Numbered from the stretch's first letter, positions 8,857-18,577 are shown. The stretch is DNA of 64,000 nucleotides from Bacillota bacterium (GCA_023437715.1 JAEZFK010000036.1:66125-130124), one strand, 5' to 3'. Numbers and translations are program-made. The notes: generated by a model not told the origin, from the letters alone.

Positions 8857-9896
8857 TACAGCTCAACCTCCTTCCTTTTGCTGATGGATACCTGTGTGAG
8901 GGATACGATTGCCAGAATGACAAAGAACACGACTGCCTTTGTCTGTCCCTGGGCATACTGATTCTTGGCAATTGCCGTGTTGTAAATATTGAGGGCGAGA
9001 AATTCCGTGGAGGCGATGGCCTTTGCTCCTAAAATCCTGCTGGGCGCACCGTTTGTAATGGCAAAGTTCAAGTCAAACTGCTTGAAGGAATTGACCAGAG
9101 TCAGAAAGATGCAGACGGTAAAGGTATTTGCGATCATGGGCAGCTTGATGTGAAACAGAGTCTTCCACATATTTGCCCCATCCACGGAGGAAGCCTCTAA
9201 AACATCCTTTGGAACTCCCTGGAGCCCTGTTACATAAATCATCATGATGTATCCGGCATACTGCCAGGTGCTGACGGTGAGAATCGCCAGAAGGGCCAGG
9301 TTGGGATCAGTCAGCATGGAAACGCTTCCCGCCACAAGGGATGGAAAGACCTTGTTGAAAATAAACTGCCACACATATCCCAGAACAATTCCTCCGATTA
9401 AGTTGGGAAGAAAGAATGAGGCCCGGTAAACGTTTCTTCCTTTCACCCCTGAGGTGCATAAAAGGGCCAGGACAAAGGCCATTAAATTTACAGAAATCAT
9501 ATTAAATACCGTAAAAATAAAGGTGATTACCAGAGAATAGAGATAATCTGGGGCCTTAAACATTTCCACATAATTGGACAGTCCCACAAATTCCGTGAAT
9601 TTGATCCCGTTCCAGTTGGTGAACGAGTAGAAAATACCGAATATAAAAGGAACAATAACCGTAATTCCAAAGGCTGCCAGCAAAGGCAGCAAAAACAGGA
9701 CGTAAACAATGGTCCTGTGATGCTTCACGGGAAGCAGATATACTCCAAGAACGATCAAAAACAGCCCCAGCACCAGGAACACCCCCCGAAGCTGCGCCTC
9801 CCTGTAGAATATGTCCAGATACAGGGCGTATGCAGTGAGCAGTGAGCCAAGCAATATGGGCAAAATGGTCATAACCTTTTTCATATTTCCATCCAT
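8856..9896 (-). CDS. Carbohydrate ABC transporter permease, MalF type
   Basis: 346-residue CUT1 permease with extra N-terminal membrane segments (about residues 8-55) before the usual six-span core, as in MalF-like partners. The EAA loop appears as DVLEASSVDGANMWKTLFHIKLP. I chose the ATG at 9896 because AAGGAG lies eight bases upstream; a TTG two codons earlier would be too close to it. It lies between the binding-protein gene and the MalG-type permease, and forms the heterodimeric channel with the latter. Confidence 0.92.
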   Translation of the reverse strand: MDGNMKKVMTILPILLGSLLTAYALYLDIFYREAQLRGVFLVLGLFLIVLGVYLLPVKHHRTIVYVLFLLPLLAAFGITVIVPFIFGIFYSFTNWNGIKFTEFVGLSNYVEMFKAPDYLYSLVITFIFTVFNMISVNLMAFVLALLCTSGVKGRNVYRASFFLPNLIGGIVLGYVWQFIFNKVFPSLVAGSVSMLTDPNLALLAILTVSTWQYAGYIMMIYVTGLQGVPKDVLEASSVDGANMWKTLFHIKLPMIANTFTVCIFLTLVNSFKQFDLNFAITNGAPSRILGAKAIASTEFLALNIYNTAIAKNQYAQGQTKAVVFFVILAIVSLTQVSISKRKEVEL

Positions 9897-9937
9897 GTGC
9901 AATTCTCCTTAACCTATTCCCCTAAAACACAGGTTTG

Positions 9938-9968
9938 TTTCAGGGCGGCCTTTAAGAGCCGCCCCTGG
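9938..9968 (-). other. GC-rich hairpin between binding protein and permease genes
   Basis: Minus-strand GGGCGGC and GCCGCCC arms around a seven-base loop, with no T-run. Such hairpins commonly stabilise the upstream message, which would give more binding protein than permease. Confidence 0.65.
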
Positions 9969-9973
9969 TTTAC

Positions 9974-11296
9974 TTATTTCTTCACGTAATCGGCAATTGC
10001 TGTCCCAAGCATGGTGACAAAGGTGTCTCTGTCGATCTGGCCCTTTGCGTACAGTTCAAAAACGGCTCCCGTAGCGTTCATTGCAAGGCCTTCGGGCATC
10101 TTCGTCCATTCCCAGGAATAGGTATTACCCGCATCCACATAGGATTTCAAGCTTTTTGCAAGAGGAGTTTCCGGGCTTATGGTGCAGGTGGTATAAGGAG
10201 AAATCATGCCGCAGTCTGTTACAAGACACTTCTGTCCTTCCGGAGAGGTTGCCAGTTCCTTAAGGAATGCCTTGCTGGCATCAATATTTTTTCCCTGGTT
10301 ATATACGGCCCACCAGGACGGACAGTCAGCCAGCACGCCCTTCATCTCTTCCTTGGTAAATGCCAGAGGTGCGATTCCGCAGTCAAACTTTACCTGGTAA
10401 TCAGGAAGTGAGGGATCGATCCAGTTTCCCTGAGTGACAAAAGCGGTCTTTCCCTGAGCCCATAAAGCCAGCTGGTCGTCATAGGTACCGGAAATAAGGG
10501 TGTTCTGGTCGGAGTAATCAAAGAGCAGCTTTGTAAAATCAGCAAACTGTCCCAGACGGTCTGTATCCACAGTTCCTTCCTTTAACATGTCGATGTACTT
10601 GGTATCGCCTCTTTTTAAGCCTCCTGATAAATAGTAGCCAAAAAGGTGGTTTCCTGTTGACCAGTACATCTGGCCGGATTCTGCTGCCACGGAACATACA
10701 GCCGTAAGTCCCAGCTCTGCTTTCTTGCTGTCAATGATTTCAAATGCTTTTTTAAATGCGTCATAGCTGGTCAGAGAAGCCGGGTCCACTCCCGCCGCTT
10801 CCAGAACGTCCTTGTTATAGGTAATTCCATAGCCTTCCACGGCGTAAGGGAAGCCAACGGTCTTGCCGTCCGCAGATTTAAAGCCGAAGTCTGTCTGTGA
10901 GGCCCATTCCTCGCTGCTTAAATCTTCCATGTAATCCTTCCATGTCTGATAATCCCCTTCTCCGCCAAATACGAAAACATCAGGCATATTGCCTGCTGCC
11001 AGATATCCTTTTAAAGTTCCGTTAATATCAACTCCGCCCCCCAGGGATTCGATAATGACCTCCTGGCCTGTCTTCTCCTGATAAGCCTTTGCAAAAGCCT
11101 TTAAGGGTTCGTCGATTTCAATTTTCCCGTTGACCACACGGATCGCTTCGCCGCTTTTTGCGGTTTCTGATTCTGCTTTTGACTCCGCACTTGTCTCTGC
11201 CTTTCCGCTTTCAGAGGTTGCATTGCCCTTACAGCCAGTAAGAGCTGTCATAACCATGGTTCCCATAAGCATCATAGCCAATAACTTTCGTTTCAT
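9974..11296 (-). CDS. Sugar-binding lipoprotein of an ABC importer
   Basis: 440-residue extracellular solute-binding protein (family 1, MalE-like). The N-terminus has a lysine-rich start, a hydrophobic core and the lipobox LTGC (Cys at about 22), then a Ser/Ala/Glu linker, so it is anchored by lipid to the membrane outer face. The fold signatures PDVFVFGGEGDYQTW and GFPYAVEGYGITYNKDVL are typical of binding lobes. GGAGGGAAATT precedes the ATG. First gene of the operon with two permeases and two GH13 glucosidases, read from the promoter at 11383-11411 under a palindromic operator. The substrate is probably a malto- or isomalto-oligosaccharide, inferred from the glucosidases. Confidence 0.93.
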   Translation of the reverse strand: MKRKLLAMMLMGTMVMTALTGCKGNATSESGKAETSAESKAESETAKSGEAIRVVNGKIEIDEPLKAFAKAYQEKTGQEVIIESLGGGVDINGTLKGYLAAGNMPDVFVFGGEGDYQTWKDYMEDLSSEEWASQTDFGFKSADGKTVGFPYAVEGYGITYNKDVLEAAGVDPASLTSYDAFKKAFEIIDSKKAELGLTAVCSVAAESGQMYWSTGNHLFGYYLSGGLKRGDTKYIDMLKEGTVDTDRLGQFADFTKLLFDYSDQNTLISGTYDDQLALWAQGKTAFVTQGNWIDPSLPDYQVKFDCGIAPLAFTKEEMKGVLADCPSWWAVYNQGKNIDASKAFLKELATSPEGQKCLVTDCGMISPYTTCTISPETPLAKSLKSYVDAGNTYSWEWTKMPEGLAMNATGAVFELYAKGQIDRDTFVTMLGTAIADYVKK

Positions 11297-11354
11297 AATT
11301 TCCCTCCATTATTAATTTTGCTGTTAATATGTAATTTTATTACTTTTTTAGTTG

Positions 11355-11374
11355 TAACTTATGCGCATAAGTTA
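11355..11374. promoter_or_regulatory. Perfect 20-bp palindromic operator, LacI-type
   Basis: TAACTTATGC followed by its exact reverse complement GCATAAGTTA, with a central CG as in LacI-family operators. It begins nine bases downstream of the -10 box, so a bound repressor would block transcription start of the sugar operon. The LacI regulator at 14264-15286 is the nearest candidate binder. Confidence 0.8.
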
Positions 11375-11382
11375 TTTTCTAT

Positions 11383-11411
11383 ATATTAACACTATTTGTG
11401 CGTTATGGCAA
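11383..11411 (-). promoter_or_regulatory. Promoter of the GH13 sugar operon
   Basis: Minus-strand TTGCCA (11406-11411), 17-base spacer, TAATAT (11383-11388), with the palindromic operator just downstream. Confidence 0.8.
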
Positions 11412-11628
11412 GCATTTTTTTGTGAAAAGCGGACAACTTTTCAAATGACAGAGGCTCCGGCAGGAAGCAGTAAGTAAAAAAATTCTTATTTTCTCTATGA
11501 AAAAGTCAAAATATCAACTATAATGGCTATAGCTTGACTATAAAAGACTGCGGACTGCCTGTGCAGCACTCGTTCGAAGAGCCCCGCTTCGACTGTGAGA
11601 TAGGGGAGAACAGGAGGGAAAGATACGT

Positions 11629-14187
11629 ATGAACAATAATTATATACAGAATGTGATGGACATTCTGCCTTTCGGCGTTGGATATTTTAAGCTTCTGTTT
11701 GACAGCAGCAACGAAGCCGTTGACTATATGTTTCTGGAAGTCAATCCCGCTTTTGAAAAGCTGACGGGCTGGCGCAGGGAAGATATTATAGATAAAAAAG
11801 CGTCTGAATTTCTCGCTCATGAAGAAGCGTCAAGATTATACTGGCTTTCTTTTTACACAAATGTACTTTATTCAGGAAAAACAAGGGAAATGACCCAGTG
11901 GATGGATGTGATCAAACGGTACTTAACCATCTCCGTAATTCCCATAGACAATACATATTTTACCATCGTGCTCCGGGAGGCCTCGGAGGAAGCCATTACC
12001 TTTGATCCGGAGGAAGAGCTTCCCCAGAGCTTCGGCGCCCTGGATGCGGTGTTTACCAGCAGCCACGATGCTGTGGCTCTTGTGGAGTGCCGGGACGGAG
12101 AATACCGCTATCTGCGCAACAATACCATTCACCAGGAAACCACAGGGGCGAAAAATATCCGGGGGAAAAGGTTTGAAGAAGTATTCGATGCCAGGGCCTG
12201 CGATATTATAAAGCAGAACTTTGACAAATGCGTCTCTACGGGGCAGCCCTCCAGCTATGAGCTGGAGGTTCTCCTGGGGCCGGCGGAGAGAACCTGGCAG
12301 TCGGAGGTGGTTCCCATATTCAGCAAAGGCGGAATCCACTATCTTATCGTATTCTCCAAGGACGTAACAGATATGAAAAAGATGCAGACGGAAAACGAAA
12401 GCCTTACCAGAAGGCTTCAGGCCATGTTCGACCAGCACAGCGCCATTAAGCTGATTTACGATCCTGTTTCCGGACGCATCGTAGACGCCAATCTTTCCGC
12501 CTGTAAGTTCTACGGCTATTCCAGGGAGGAGTTCCGCACCATGATGATCCGGGACATTAATTTGCTTCCCCCGGACCAGCTGGAACAGGAATTCCAGGAA
12601 GAAATGGAGGATCACAGCCACCTTTCCTCTGTCCCCTACCGATTAAAAAATGGGGAAACCAGACTGCTGGATGTTTATTCCTGTCCCATTACCGACGGTC
12701 AGAGAACCCTGACCTATTCCATTATCTTCGACGCCACAGACCGGGAGGCTTACCGCAATGAGCTGGTAAAGGAAAAGGAACTGCTCCGGACTACCTTACA
12801 GTCCATCGGAGACGGGGTTGTCACCACCGACAGCCAGGGCTTCATCACCAGCCTGAATAAGGTAGCCCAGGAATTGACGGAATGGAACAATGATATGGCC
12901 CTTGGAAAGCCCTTTTCAGAGGTGTTTGTGCTGAAAAACGAAGAAACCGGACTGACTGTGGAAAATCCCATCCAGAAGGTGCTTCAGACCGGCCGGATCA
13001 TCGGCCTTGCCAATCACACGAAGCTGGTAAGCCGCTGCGGAAAGTACATCCCCATTGCAGACAGCGCCGCCCCCATAAAGACTGACGATGGAAAGATGTC
13101 AGGAGTGGTCATGGTCTTCCGGGATGTGAGCAGTGAAAAAAAGCATACAAAGCAGATTGAATTTTTAAGCTACCGGGACGCCCTGACCGGCTTATACAAC
13201 CGGCGCTACGCAGAAAAGATCATGGACCGCCTGACCCTTCCGGAAAATCTGCCTCTTTCCATCATCATGGGAGATGTCAACGGCCTGAAAATCACCAACG
13301 ATGTATTCGGCCATAAGGCTGGAGATATTCTGCTGTGCAGCGTCGCAAGGCTTTTAAAAAAGAACTGCCGTCCCAGTGATGTGGTTGCCCGCTGGGGCGG
13401 TGACGAATTTGTTATCTTCATGCCCCAGACAGACGTAAAACGGGCGGAGGAGATCATCCGGAACATCAAGAATACGGACGTGCCTGTCAAGGGAAGCGGC
13501 CTGCATTTAAGCCTGTCCTTAGGCTGCGCCAGCAGGAATACCGCCATGGAAAGCATTGAGGCGGTCATGCGGGAGGCCGAGGACTATATGTACCATCAGA
13601 AGCTTTTGGAGGGCAAAAGCTACCGGAACGCCATTATCAACACCCTCCTTGCCACATTGTACGAGAAGAGCAACGAAACCGAGGAGCATTCCAAACGAAT
13701 GGAGAAGTACTGCCACTCCATCGGAAATGAGCTGAAGCTTTCTTCCAAGGAATTAAACGAGCTTTCCCTGCTGGCCCTCCTCCACGATATCGGCAAGGTC
13801 AGCATTAACCCCAACATCTTAAAAAAGCCCGGGCCCCTGACGCCTTCGGAATGGGATGAGATGAAACGCCATCCTGAAATCGGTTACCGGATCGCCCAGG
13901 CGACCCCTGAGCTTTCCATTGTCTCCGACTTGATTCTCGATCATCATGAACGCTGGGATGGGACAGGCTATCCCCATGGCCTGAAAGAAAATGAAATCCC
14001 TCTCGCCTGCCGCATCCTTGCGGTGGCCGACGCTTTCGACGCCATGACCAACGACCGGATATACAGAAGGGCTTTAAGCCGGACAGAGGCGGTTCTTGAG
14101 CTTGAAAGGAATTCCGGTTCTCAGTTCGACCCGGATATTGTCAGCGTTTTTATCCGTCTGCTCCATTCTGACAGCGCAGCCCGGTAA
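11629..14187 (+). CDS. PAS-PAS-PAS-PAS-GGDEF-HD-GYP signalling protein
   Basis: 852-residue cytoplasmic protein that could both make and degrade cyclic di-GMP. About four PAS-like sensor modules fill residues 15-505. A GGDEF domain follows, with RDALTGLYNRR near 517 and an intact GGDEF active motif near 588. The inhibitory RxxD site (RPSD) lies five residues before it. The C-terminus is an HD-GYP phosphodiesterase with LLHDIGKV near 718 and HHERWDGTGYPHGL near 771. No membrane segment is seen, so the input is probably an intracellular ligand or redox state. GGAGGG precedes the ATG. It is divergent from the sugar operon and ends at a shared terminator with the LacI gene. Domain calls are firm; which activity dominates is unknown. 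Confidence 0.93.
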   Translation: MNNNYIQNVMDILPFGVGYFKLLFDSSNEAVDYMFLEVNPAFEKLTGWRREDIIDKKASEFLAHEEASRLYWLSFYTNVLYSGKTREMTQWMDVIKRYLTISVIPIDNTYFTIVLREASEEAITFDPEEELPQSFGALDAVFTSSHDAVALVECRDGEYRYLRNNTIHQETTGAKNIRGKRFEEVFDARACDIIKQNFDKCVSTGQPSSYELEVLLGPAERTWQSEVVPIFSKGGIHYLIVFSKDVTDMKKMQTENESLTRRLQAMFDQHSAIKLIYDPVSGRIVDANLSACKFYGYSREEFRTMMIRDINLLPPDQLEQEFQEEMEDHSHLSSVPYRLKNGETRLLDVYSCPITDGQRTLTYSIIFDATDREAYRNELVKEKELLRTTLQSIGDGVVTTDSQGFITSLNKVAQELTEWNNDMALGKPFSEVFVLKNEETGLTVENPIQKVLQTGRIIGLANHTKLVSRCGKYIPIADSAAPIKTDDGKMSGVVMVFRDVSSEKKHTKQIEFLSYRDALTGLYNRRYAEKIMDRLTLPENLPLSIIMGDVNGLKITNDVFGHKAGDILLCSVARLLKKNCRPSDVVARWGGDEFVIFMPQTDVKRAEEIIRNIKNTDVPVKGSGLHLSLSLGCASRNTAMESIEAVMREAEDYMYHQKLLEGKSYRNAIINTLLATLYEKSNETEEHSKRMEKYCHSIGNELKLSSKELNELSLLALLHDIGKVSINPNILKKPGPLTPSEWDEMKRHPEIGYRIAQATPELSIVSDLILDHHERWDGTGYPHGLKENEIPLACRILAVADAFDAMTNDRIYRRALSRTEAVLELERNSGSQFDPDIVSVFIRLLHSDSAAR

Positions 14188-14200
14188 AGGCAGAAAAAAT

Positions 14201-14254
14201 AAAAAAGAGGCGTTTTGAAAAGGCTCTCAAAGCCGGATCAAAACGCCTCTTTTC
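14201..14254. terminator. Bidirectional terminator between GGDEF and LacI genes
   Basis: Perfect arms AAAAGAGGCGTTTTGA and TCAAAACGCCTCTTTT, with A/T runs on both sides, placed between convergent genes. Confidence 0.93.
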
Positions 14255-14263
14255 TTACGAAGA

Positions 14264-15286
14264 CTATTTTTCAGACATGTCCCTCACGGAGTCCCGCTCC
14301 ACCACATATACGGGAAGGTCTATACGATTTTCTTTTCGATCCTCTCTGCGGATCATCTGGAAAAGCTTTTTCACCGCAATCCCGCTCTTTTCAGACACGT
14401 CCTGATGTACGGTGGTCAATGCCGGCCTTACCATCCGGCTGTAGATGTTATCATCAAAACCAACAATGGAAAGCTCCTCCGGTATCTTCATTCCCTGGTC
14501 CTTCAGATAATTCATGATATTGGCGGCGTAGTAATCGGAAGCGCATACGAATGCGGTAAAATCATGAACCCGCCGGTACACATCCTCTAACAGCAGGGAC
14601 ATATCCCCGCCACTGGGCCGCATCATGATAAAGTCACCCTCTTCATAGGAAATCCCGGCCTCCCGGATGGCATCCAAGTAGCCTTTAAACCGCTCATCAT
14701 CTACGCCCTCACAGTTATCCGCCAGATAGGCAATTCTTTTATGGCCCTTTCCGATGACATATTTTGTTATTTCATAGGAGCCTTTTCTGTCCTCAATCCC
14801 GACATTGACATATTCAAAGGAAGAATCATTAAAATAGCTGTCCACAAAAACCATGGGCTTTTTGACTTTTTCCTTCAGGAGAATGGCATCATCCATCAGC
14901 ATTCCAACAAGGATCAGTCCATCCACATTCCAGCTGGCAACGGAATTGATGATTTCCGTCATATCGTCGGATATATAAAGCATGGTAAAGTACCCCCTCG
15001 CCCGGATACAGCCTTCCACCGCACCGGTCAGCTCTCCGGCAAAGGGGTCCTTGATAAAATTTTCGTATTTGCTCCGGCTGGCTTTCATTGCCAGACCGAT
15101 GATGCCCGATTTATTTCTTGCCAGATTCCTGGCGTTAATATTGGGAATATAATCATACTCTTCCAGCAGCCTCTTTACCTTTTCCACCATGGCCGGGGAA
15201 ACTTCGCCGGTTTTTCCGTGAATCACGTTCGACACTGTGGTGGTACTGGTACCCAGCATTTCCGCCATTTGTTTTATTGTAACCAT
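14264..15286 (-). CDS. LacI-family transcriptional regulator
   Basis: 340-residue repressor-type regulator. The N-terminal helix-turn-helix reads TIKQMAEMLGTSTTTVSNVI, followed by the hinge IPNINARNLARNKSG and a periplasmic-binding-protein-like effector domain (YVNVGIEDRKGSYEIT, VGFDDNIYSRMVRPALTTV). The start is the ATG at 15286, with AAGGAG six bases upstream; an in-frame codon 21 bases earlier is not needed. It follows the GH38 mannosidase gene by 104 bases but has its own promoter at 15335-15363. Likely targets are the mannosidase locus or the GH13 operon, whose operator at 11355-11374 fits this family. Target choice is inference. Confidence 0.94.
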   Translation of the reverse strand: MVTIKQMAEMLGTSTTTVSNVIHGKTGEVSPAMVEKVKRLLEEYDYIPNINARNLARNKSGIIGLAMKASRSKYENFIKDPFAGELTGAVEGCIRARGYFTMLYISDDMTEIINSVASWNVDGLILVGMLMDDAILLKEKVKKPMVFVDSYFNDSSFEYVNVGIEDRKGSYEITKYVIGKGHKRIAYLADNCEGVDDERFKGYLDAIREAGISYEEGDFIMMRPSGGDMSLLLEDVYRRVHDFTAFVCASDYYAANIMNYLKDQGMKIPEELSIVGFDDNIYSRMVRPALTTVHQDVSEKSGIAVKKLFQMIRREDRKENRIDLPVYVVERDSVRDMSEK

Positions 15287-15334
15287 ACCATGCTCCTTAG
15301 CCTGCAATATTTGACGTCTTGTAATATCTCTAAT

Positions 15335-15363
15335 ATTCTATAACTACTTGTTCAAATATGCAA
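15335..15363 (-). promoter_or_regulatory. Promoter of the LacI regulator
   Basis: Minus-strand TTGCAT (15358-15363), 17-base spacer, TAGAAT (15335-15340). Confidence 0.7.
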
Positions 15364-15389
15364 GTCCAGGTGAAAAAACCATGGATTTC

Positions 15390-18300
15390 CTATGCCAGAG
15401 TGACCTTCCATGTAGTGATTTCGTAGGGCTTTATGAGATAGGACGCGGTACGGCCCTTTAGGGAAACCTCTGCCTCCTCCTCTTCCAGCATATTGCACTC
15501 CATGATTCTTTCCACATCCATGCCAAAGGTCATGATTCCAGCCGTTCTCCTGTTATTTGTTTCATAAAAACGCAGCACCAGCTCTTTTCCTGACTGAGCC
15601 TGCTTCACCACCTCAATGACCACGTTGTCCGCATCGGTCCGTACCAGAGAATACTCCGGTTCCAGCTCTCCGCCCTGGTTTTCCTTTACCAGCGCTTCCA
15701 TGGGATTATTCAGGATATAAGCCTTTTGTACGGTCCTGGCTTCTCTCCAGTCACCCTTGTGAGGATAAATGGAAAAGACAAAGCTGTGGTGCTCCTTATC
15801 CGCCTCCGGATTGGGATAGGTGGCTGACTTCAGCATGGATATGCCGATTTCCCCGTCGTGGACGTGGCAGCCGTATTTGCAGTCATTCATCATGCTGACC
15901 CCGTAGCCGTCCTCGGAAACATCCAGCCACTTGTGCATGCATACCTCAAACTTTGCATAATCCCACATGGTATTGTAGTGGGTCTTGCGCTTTACATTGC
16001 CGTACTGAATCTCAAAGGTGGCTTCGTCGGTGTGAATATCCACAGGGAAAAGGGATTTCATGAAAATATGGTTTTCTTTCCAGTCGATTTCATTGCGTAT
16101 GGTGATTTCCGGGCTGTTGTATGAAAGGGAAATATACTGCTCAATGACAGAATTCAGATAGCGCCGTTTTACACAAACGGTGGCGCGGACAGGGCCGTTT
16201 TCCACCAGCTCCATGGAGCTTACGTCTGTGATCTCCCAGGATTTTTCCACGTAGTAGTTATTTACATCCCAGGCATCGTAATTGTGAGGACGGTCCTCAT
16301 AGGTCATGAGCACGTTGCCGTTTCTGTTTTCCCGGAGCACCTCCCGCTCATTTTCCTTATCATAAATAGAGGAAATCTGTCCGTTTTCGTGGAACGTCAC
16401 CCGGACAAAATCATTTTCCAGATGCCTGTCATCCGCCTTTAAGCCGGTAACAAGGTATCTTTCTTTAAGGCCGGAGACAGCGTTTTCCGCTTTAAGCCCA
16501 AAAGCTTTATAGCCTTTTGACGGAATGGCGGACGGGCAGAATACATAGGAGCCGTCGCCAGTTTTCTGGACGGGAAGAGCCTCATCCCCATCCATGACCA
16601 CAGGATTTTCCTGGAAGCCGGGGGCTTTAAAGAACACGATTCCCTCTCCTCCAAAGCCGTTGGGGTTAAATACCACCAGGCTGTTCTCCGGAGCATCAAG
16701 GTTTTCGGCTACATGGGAAAGGGCGTCTGCCACCAGCTCTCTTCCTGTTTTCCCAATGGCTTCATACTCCCTCTTTGAATCCTCATATACCTCCCGGATG
16801 GAGGAGCCCGGCAGGATGTCATGGAACTGGTTTCTTAAAATCACTTCCCAGGCATCCTTAATCTTTTCCTTGGGATACCGGCTCTGGTTCAGGACCGCAT
16901 CCAGCATTCCGTAAAATTCTGCATTCTGAAATAAAAATTCTGATTTCCGGTTGAATTTCTTATTTCTTGCCATGGAGGTGTAGGTGCCTCTGTGATATTC
17001 CAAGTACAGCTCTCCCACCCAGGCCGGAAGATATTTTTTCCCTGTCACCTCTTTATCCAGCTTTTCAAAGAAAGCCTTAGAAGTGCTCATATGGGTCCTG
17101 GGGCTGCCCGGAATTCCCTTTTCCAGCCTTCTCTGGTTCTCCAGCATATCCTTTGTGGGGCCGCCGCCTCCGTCTCCAAAGCCAAAGGACATGAGCACCT
17201 GGCTGTTTAAATATTTCTGGCTGTATCTGGCCCATGCGCCTTTTACCTGGGAGGGATTTATGTAGGCGTTATAGGTGGTAAAATGCTCGGTTTCCGTTCC
17301 TCCCTCTTCCGCCGCCTTATTGTAATCCCGGCTGGGGCTGAAATGGGTCAGGATTCTGGTTCCGTCGATTCCTTCCCATTCAAAGGTGTCATAGGGCATT
17401 TTGTTAAATTCATTCCAGCTTATTTTCGTTGTCATAAAATATTTGATGCCGCATTTTTTCATAATTTGAGGAAGGGCGGCAGAATATCCGAATACATCCG
17501 GAAGCCACAGGATCTCATTGTCCTTTCCGAACTCTTCCTTAAAAAATTCCTTGCCATGAAGGAACTGGCGCACCAGGGATTCTCCGGATGATAAGTTGCA
17601 GTCGGCTTCCACAAACATGCCTCCCTCCGTCTCCCATCTGCCTTCTGCGACCCGCTCCTTGATTTCCTCGTAAATCTCCGGCGCGTTTTTCTTCACATAT
17701 TTATAAAGCTGGGGCTGGCTTGACATAAAAAGATATTCAGGATACTGGCGCATCAGCTCCAGAACCGTGGAAAAGCTTCTTACGGCCTTATCCTCTGTAA
17801 CAGCCAGGGTCCACAGCCAGGCCACATCAATATGGGTATGGCCCACACAGTAAATGGTTTCCTTGCTGTTTCCGCAGTGCTTGTCGTAAAATTCTTCTTT
17901 CATATACCGGCTGGCCTTTTTTAGGCTGGCGTAATATTCCACAGAATAGCTTTTGCGTAAATCCAGGAGATTTAAGGATTCATTTACAGCCTGAAGGATG
18001 GTGATATAGGCGCTGTCACTGTCGGGAAGCAGACGGGCCACGTTGTAGGGAACGGAGATGTCGTAATAATACTGCTCTGTTTCCCGGTCCAGAACCCTGA
18101 TCCTGGAATCCAGAACCAGCTTAAAATTCTGATCTCCCGTAAAGGCGGATAATACGATGCGAAAGCTCTCGCCTGCCACCGCCTGCTCTGTCAGCAGAAC
18201 CTCCCTGTGGTTTACATCCAGCCCCTGCCTGCGGACGCCGTTGACATAAATGGTAAACTGGGGATTGGTGGCATCCCACTGGCCTTCCCGCCCTGTTTTG

Positions 18301-18557
18301 CATTCATATACCACGGCCTGGCCCTGAAAGTCTTCCGGTATGGTAACAATGGTCTCAAACCAGAAGTACTCCCTGTGTCCTCCCCACAGCTCTGCATTGG
18401 TAAGACTGCCCCAGCCTGTTGTGTCAAGGTTCCGGATGTCTTCAAACCGTTCTTCTGACCGGAGCATCCGGTAGGCGGTAATCGGCTCTTCCTTTTTGTA
18501 AATCAGGGACTGGATTACCTCCAGCAGCTTTCCGATCCGCTCTTTCATCAATATCAT
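15390..18557 (-). CDS. GH38 alpha-mannosidase
   Basis: 1055-residue glycoside hydrolase family 38 enzyme that releases mannose from alpha-mannosides with a zinc-dependent retaining mechanism. The zinc-binding start of the catalytic domain is GHTHIDVAWLWT (about 238-249), and the nucleophile region is LWLPDVFGYSAALPQI (about 351-366). The remainder is the mid and C-terminal beta-sandwich region, including DVSEDGYGVSMMND. No signal peptide is seen, so it acts in the cytoplasm on imported sugar. AGGAGG precedes the ATG at 18557 by eight bases. It follows the two permease genes with a 20-base gap, so the importer probably delivers mannose-containing oligosaccharides such as N-glycan fragments. 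Confidence 0.95.
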   Translation of the reverse strand: MILMKERIGKLLEVIQSLIYKKEEPITAYRMLRSEERFEDIRNLDTTGWGSLTNAELWGGHREYFWFETIVTIPEDFQGQAVVYECKTGREGQWDATNPQFTIYVNGVRRQGLDVNHREVLLTEQAVAGESFRIVLSAFTGDQNFKLVLDSRIRVLDRETEQYYYDISVPYNVARLLPDSDSAYITILQAVNESLNLLDLRKSYSVEYYASLKKASRYMKEEFYDKHCGNSKETIYCVGHTHIDVAWLWTLAVTEDKAVRSFSTVLELMRQYPEYLFMSSQPQLYKYVKKNAPEIYEEIKERVAEGRWETEGGMFVEADCNLSSGESLVRQFLHGKEFFKEEFGKDNEILWLPDVFGYSAALPQIMKKCGIKYFMTTKISWNEFNKMPYDTFEWEGIDGTRILTHFSPSRDYNKAAEEGGTETEHFTTYNAYINPSQVKGAWARYSQKYLNSQVLMSFGFGDGGGGPTKDMLENQRRLEKGIPGSPRTHMSTSKAFFEKLDKEVTGKKYLPAWVGELYLEYHRGTYTSMARNKKFNRKSEFLFQNAEFYGMLDAVLNQSRYPKEKIKDAWEVILRNQFHDILPGSSIREVYEDSKREYEAIGKTGRELVADALSHVAENLDAPENSLVVFNPNGFGGEGIVFFKAPGFQENPVVMDGDEALPVQKTGDGSYVFCPSAIPSKGYKAFGLKAENAVSGLKERYLVTGLKADDRHLENDFVRVTFHENGQISSIYDKENEREVLRENRNGNVLMTYEDRPHNYDAWDVNNYYVEKSWEITDVSSMELVENGPVRATVCVKRRYLNSVIEQYISLSYNSPEITIRNEIDWKENHIFMKSLFPVDIHTDEATFEIQYGNVKRKTHYNTMWDYAKFEVCMHKWLDVSEDGYGVSMMNDCKYGCHVHDGEIGISMLKSATYPNPEADKEHHSFVFSIYPHKGDWREARTVQKAYILNNPMEALVKENQGGELEPEYSLVRTDADNVVIEVVKQAQSGKELVLRFYETNNRRTAGIMTFGMDVERIMECNMLEEEEAEVSLKGRTASYLIKPYEITTWKVTLA

Positions 18558-18577
18558 CTTCTTATCCTCCTTTTTTG

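Larger units (their letters stand above)
11297..11628. other. 332-base divergent control region
   Basis: Holds the minus-strand promoter (11383-11411) and palindromic operator (11355-11374) of the sugar operon. Toward the plus-strand GGDEF gene there is a TATAAT near 11518 without a convincing -35, and a small TCGAAG/CTTCGA hairpin near 11571-11589. No c-di-GMP riboswitch motif was seen ahead of the GGDEF gene. Confidence 0.6.

Noticed and set aside
11412..11628. c-di-GMP riboswitch ahead of the GGDEF/HD-GYP gene
   Set aside because: No GEMM-type conserved core was found; only a small hairpin near 11571-11589.
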